The position numbers and the translations under genes are program-made. Under the pieces are notes generated by a model. It did no database searches. It saw only the letters and a program-made list of their open reading frames with translations, and was not told where the DNA came from. From contig CALNVZ010000674.1 of NCBI GenBank assembly GCA_940671915.1, positions 33,192,468-33,256,467 on the forward strand: a stretch of 64,000 bases of DNA, read 5' to 3'. Shown here in pieces: positions 60,530 through 64,000 of this stretch (its first letter is position 1; each line of letters starts with the position of its first letter). Source of the stretch: Paracentrotus lividus. Lineage: Eukaryota > Echinodermata > Echinoidea > Camarodonta > Echinidae.

Positions 60530-60660
60530 ATTTGATTTGATTTTATTCGTCGAGTGTACATCTATGAGATAATAGAACTTCAGAAACACCGACAAGGATA
60601 GCCCATGAAAGCCGAAAAGGCTTATTTACAATGGGATCCTTATAATATAATAGAATAATG
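60530..60660 (-). mobile_element. Retroposon 3' end
   Basis: On the minus strand, GCCTTTTCGGCTTTCATGGG leads through CATAGATGTACACTCGACG to a tail AATAAAATCAAATCAAAT, a layout typical of non-LTR retroposon 3' ends. Only the tail portion is present. Confidence 0.5.
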
Positions 60661-60929
60661 TGTAGCAAACTTTTAAAGTGTTTGATGACAAAACAACAAA
60701 TCCCCCAAAAGTGAAATTTTGGGAGGTGTGATATAGAAATCATGAAACTGTTTCATATTTATCAGGTTTTATATACCCCCCCCCCAAGAACAAATGAGAG
60801 TAAAAGTGCCAGGACAATAGTGGGGACAAAGGACAACGGGAACCCCCAAAAGATAAATTTTGGGCTATATCGTTATTATAACAAGATTTGCACCAACATC
60901 AGAGGTCATGATTACCTAGATATTATAAT

Positions 60930-60960
60930 AATATGTATATATATTATATATATTATATTA

Positions 60961-61001
<41 letters not shown>

Positions 61002-61134
61002 ATAGTGTGGTAATGAGGATGCTCTACTAAACGCCTTTGCTTTGTGTAGAGAAGCATAATGTGAATGAGAGTTCAAATCAAAGGAATGAAGTATAGTCTC
61101 CTGCATCATTCCTTTGTTTTGAACTCTCTATCAC

Positions 61135-61140
<6 letters not shown>
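60930..61140. repeat. (AT)n tract and hairpin repeat, copy 2
   Basis: (AT)n at about 60936-60994 then a block matching 35352-35506 in reverse; within it 61061-61093 and 61108-61138 form a stem of about 31 bp around AGTATAGTCTCCTGC. A further (AT)n follows at 61139-61169. Confidence 0.7.
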
Positions 61141-61172
<32 letters not shown>

Positions 61173-61410
61173 TGTCTTAATCCTTAATCTAATAAATGAT
61201 AATTTATTTACTTTGAGTACCGAATATAAATTGACAAATCGGTCATTTGTCGGTGAAACAAAGAAAATTATATTAGAACCATTTATGCAAAACGGGGCGA
61301 AATTATCATTGGCATCAGAACAAAGAAATTCATAATATTGGTCGCCACCGACTTTTTTCCACCGTTGTCTTGGCATCTCTATGGCCATATTTCTTTGGGA
61401 AGAGTATAAA

Positions 61411-61470
61411 AAGATATTCATTCATTTCATTTCATTTCATTTATTTATTAAGTCCAAGGTACTTAGTACA
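61411..61470 (-). mobile_element. Retroposon tail with ATGAA repeats
   Basis: Minus strand reads GTACTAAGTACCTTGGACTT then AATAAATAAATGAAATGAAA and more ATGAA units; resembles 48940-48990. Confidence 0.5.
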
Positions 61471-61644
61471 TTTGGAAAATTTGGGGTGAGATATATGAAA
61501 CAGATTCCTTATTTCTTTCACTGGTAATCCCCACCCGTCCATCTCACATTTCACTTTTTTGGCCTTCGTTCTGATCTCTTATCTTCTTCGGCATTGTTAA
61601 AAACGACGGGGTCTGGTAACCCACTACTCTCAGGAATAAACATG

Positions 61645-64000
61645 GACAAGCCTTCCCTTCCAGAATATGGAAAAATGATCGACAATACAGTGTGTCCCAG
61701 AAAGAACTATACACTTTTGAAATGGCTACTAAACAAGAAATATATGGTTCTTGAGGGGGAAAATATATGTAGATAAAGCTCATATCCTCACTTATTATTT
61801 GACACCAAAAAGTTCGAAAATGATGCATCAATGAGCAACGCCCACCTTTGTGAAGGACACAAAAACAAGGCTGCACAGGAATTCACTATTCATTTATCAC
61901 CTGCATAAGGGCGACCAAAAGGGTCAACATGAATAATTACGTGAATTGGCTAACAAAGACAAAATAAACCAAGATATCATGCAAAAATGTAATGTCTCAC
62001 CTTTTTGTTTTTATAATTAAATTATTGATGTTTGTTGTTTTGTATCTTGGTTTATTTTGTCTTTGTTAGCCGATTCACGCCATTATTCATTATGACCCTT
62101 TTGAAGGTGGTAAATGCATTGCAAATTCCTGCGCAGCCTCGATTTTGTGTCCTTCACAAAAGTGAGCATTGCTCATTGAAGCATGCATCATTTTCGGACA
62201 TTTTGGTGTCAAATAATAGTTGAGGATATGAGCTTTATCTGCATATAAATCCTTCTCTCCAAGAACCATATATTTGTTATTTTTTAGCCATTTCAAAAGT
62301 GTATAGTTCTTTCTGGGACACTTGTTATGATCGAATTCATACAGCATTTCAAAAAGCTTGAAAAATAATAATGATGTTTTAAAAATGCATGCATTTTAGC
62401 TGCGTTGCGATACTTTATATAACAATGTATTATATATTGATATGCGATTTTTTTTTTCTTCAATATTGTAGTGTTGAAATCGAAAATCTGTGATTCAAAT
62501 GAAAATTAAAACATTGAGAGAAAATCTGTAACAACAAATTAAAGCAAATAAAACGTGATAGATCAAAAATGAATCTATTTAAATCATGCCGGAGCATTCC
62601 TTGAATTGACTTGATTCCTTTATATATGCCAATACAAATAATAACCCTTTTTTCTCTCCTTTTTCTGTAGTTAGAAAATGTCACTTCTACTTCATGAAAT
62701 TTTCGTTCTTATATAAAAATCAATTAAATTCACATTGATGGCATTCGATATATATATCCGCCGGATCTTGACCAAGGCACTTGCTACAAATATATATATT
62801 TTTTATTCAAAGTAATTGATCTATTAAGATGCACTTCATGATGCAATGTGTATTTTTAAGAAAATACAGGCTACATGAGTGCGTGCATTTTCCTGGGTGA
62901 AACAGCGTTGCGTGCCAAGTGTTTCATGTCTGCTATTGAAATTGATATGAGGAAATGGACATAATTGAAAATGTAGTGCGCTACCCTTCTCAATTGTGGA
63001 CGATCGATCAATAAAAATAATGCTTTATAACCTTTTATTCAATCATTTCGTTCATACTGTCCTTGTTTCCACAATGCTCCTGAAGGTATATAGGGCACTA
63101 TTTTTATGAAGACGTTCAACATGCCACATTTTTTAATGATCTTTTCACTTCCCACATAACGATGCCTCTGGAAGCACTAAAAATTGAGATAATAAAACAT
63201 CTTGTGTTAAAAAGTCGAGTGTTTAGCATCACCAAGAGATCTCCTGAATTCAACCAAATATCGCTTCATTCTGTGACATCATATCATATGGTAACGATTA
63301 TTATACTTAGAATAAATATTATTATTACTGTTATAATATTGTTATTATTATTTTATTATTATGATTTTAATTTGTATTACTATTATTATTATTCATTATT
63401 ATAGTTATCTAGAGTGTTGTATAATTCTTTATCATACAACAAGGCAATTTAAAGTCCAAGTGAACATTGTGGTCGTGGATAAAAACACCATAGTCATGTA
63501 TATGTTTAAAAATGTAAATCTACTCAAAATTGTCTGAAACCAACAATATTTAATGACTCGCTTTAAGAAGGTTACAGAGATTATTTAGTATCTACCGGGT
63601 AAGTTAATACCAAAAAAAAAAAAAAAAAAAACACCCTCACCATGTAAGTTTTTCCTCTCTCCAGCTCTTTGAGCACATTATTAATGTGGAAACAGTGCTT
63701 AATGTGGGACAAATTAAAGAAGGAAGTTCGTCAAAATTGGATGATTACGATTTAGAAAAGTTTTGTATTATTTGTAAACTAATTCTAAAGAATATTCATT
63801 GAGCAAGCCGATGTCAATCTTCCATCCACTTCATTTTTTATTTTAGATGAAATTACAACCGCCGATTCGTTTTCAATCTTCAAAATTGGAATTGAAAGTC
63901 GATATAATACTAATAAAATACTAAAGAAAAAAGTGGAGACTAGCTTGCTATTTTAATACTTATAACATGTATAACCATTTCAACAAAATGGGATACTTGC
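61645..64000. repeat. Inverted-repeat arm B (mate of 26462-31372), runs off the window
   Basis: Reverse complement of arm A, without the 573-bp, SINE-like and 1545-bp insertions. It contains the inverted-repeat element at 61689-62324. Similarity continues to the last base of the window. Confidence 0.8.
61689..62324. mobile_element. 636-bp element with CAGTGTGTCCC / GGGACACTTG ends
   Basis: Long terminal inverted repeats (GTCCCAGAAAGAACTATACA at left, inverse at 62300-62320; similarity continues for about 250 bases). The counterpart in arm A spans about 29043-31325 because the 1545-bp element is inserted in one of its arms. Confidence 0.75.

Overview
The window looks like nuclear DNA of a marine deuterostome, most likely a sea urchin. 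Genes are sparse and split by introns. Gene families include a somatomedin-B seven-helix receptor, an SRCR protein with discoidin domains and a fasciclin-domain secreted protein. Intergenic and intronic DNA is packed with short inverted-repeat transposons and foldback elements. Two N runs (25 N at 21607-21631, 100 N at 52830-52929) show it is a draft assembly. The species is an inference from gene families and repeat style; no species-specific marker was checked.

Layout. 1-3147: AT-rich, no gene seen. 3148-9035 (minus): a family-B-like (adhesion/Methuselah type) GPCR with a somatomedin-B-like N-terminus, in three exons, with one in-frame TAG in the middle of the ectodomain. 9036-15340: a belt of inverted-repeat elements (TA-, TTAA- and palindrome-type). 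15348-19923 (plus): a complete five-exon gene for a secreted protein with two FAS1 domains, 341 aa, with TATA box and poly(A) signal. 21640-26250: a second, indel-riddled copy of the last three exons and introns of that gene, starting beside the 25-N gap; this is most simply an assembly duplication. 26.3-31.4 kb and 61.6-64.0 kb: two inverted copies of one repeat unit about 30 kb apart, whose differences expose several clean insertions. 31.9-41.3 kb: a tandem array followed by a nest of long foldback elements with Tc1/mariner-like ends. 41.3-51.4 kb: minisatellites, exact palindromes and more elements, with only one weak exon candidate. 51.4-53.4 kb: one weak exon candidate and a minus-strand zinc-knuckle fragment broken by stops and the 100-N gap. 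53877-59599 (plus): an SRCR plus two F5/8 type C (discoidin) domain gene, 5' end not found. 59.6-64.0 kb: retroposon tails, (AT)n and the second inverted-repeat arm.

The three recognisable genes are all cell-surface or secreted (receptor, FAS1 adhesion-type protein, SRCR/discoidin lectin-like protein), but they lie on different strands, far apart, and nothing shows that they act together. The most unusual features are the repeat architectures: an 18-bp motif recurring through several foldback families, a miniature element whose last bases are directly followed by the splice acceptor AG of a discoidin exon, a pair of 24-bp minisatellites in inverted orientation, and 28- and 38-bp perfect palindromes.
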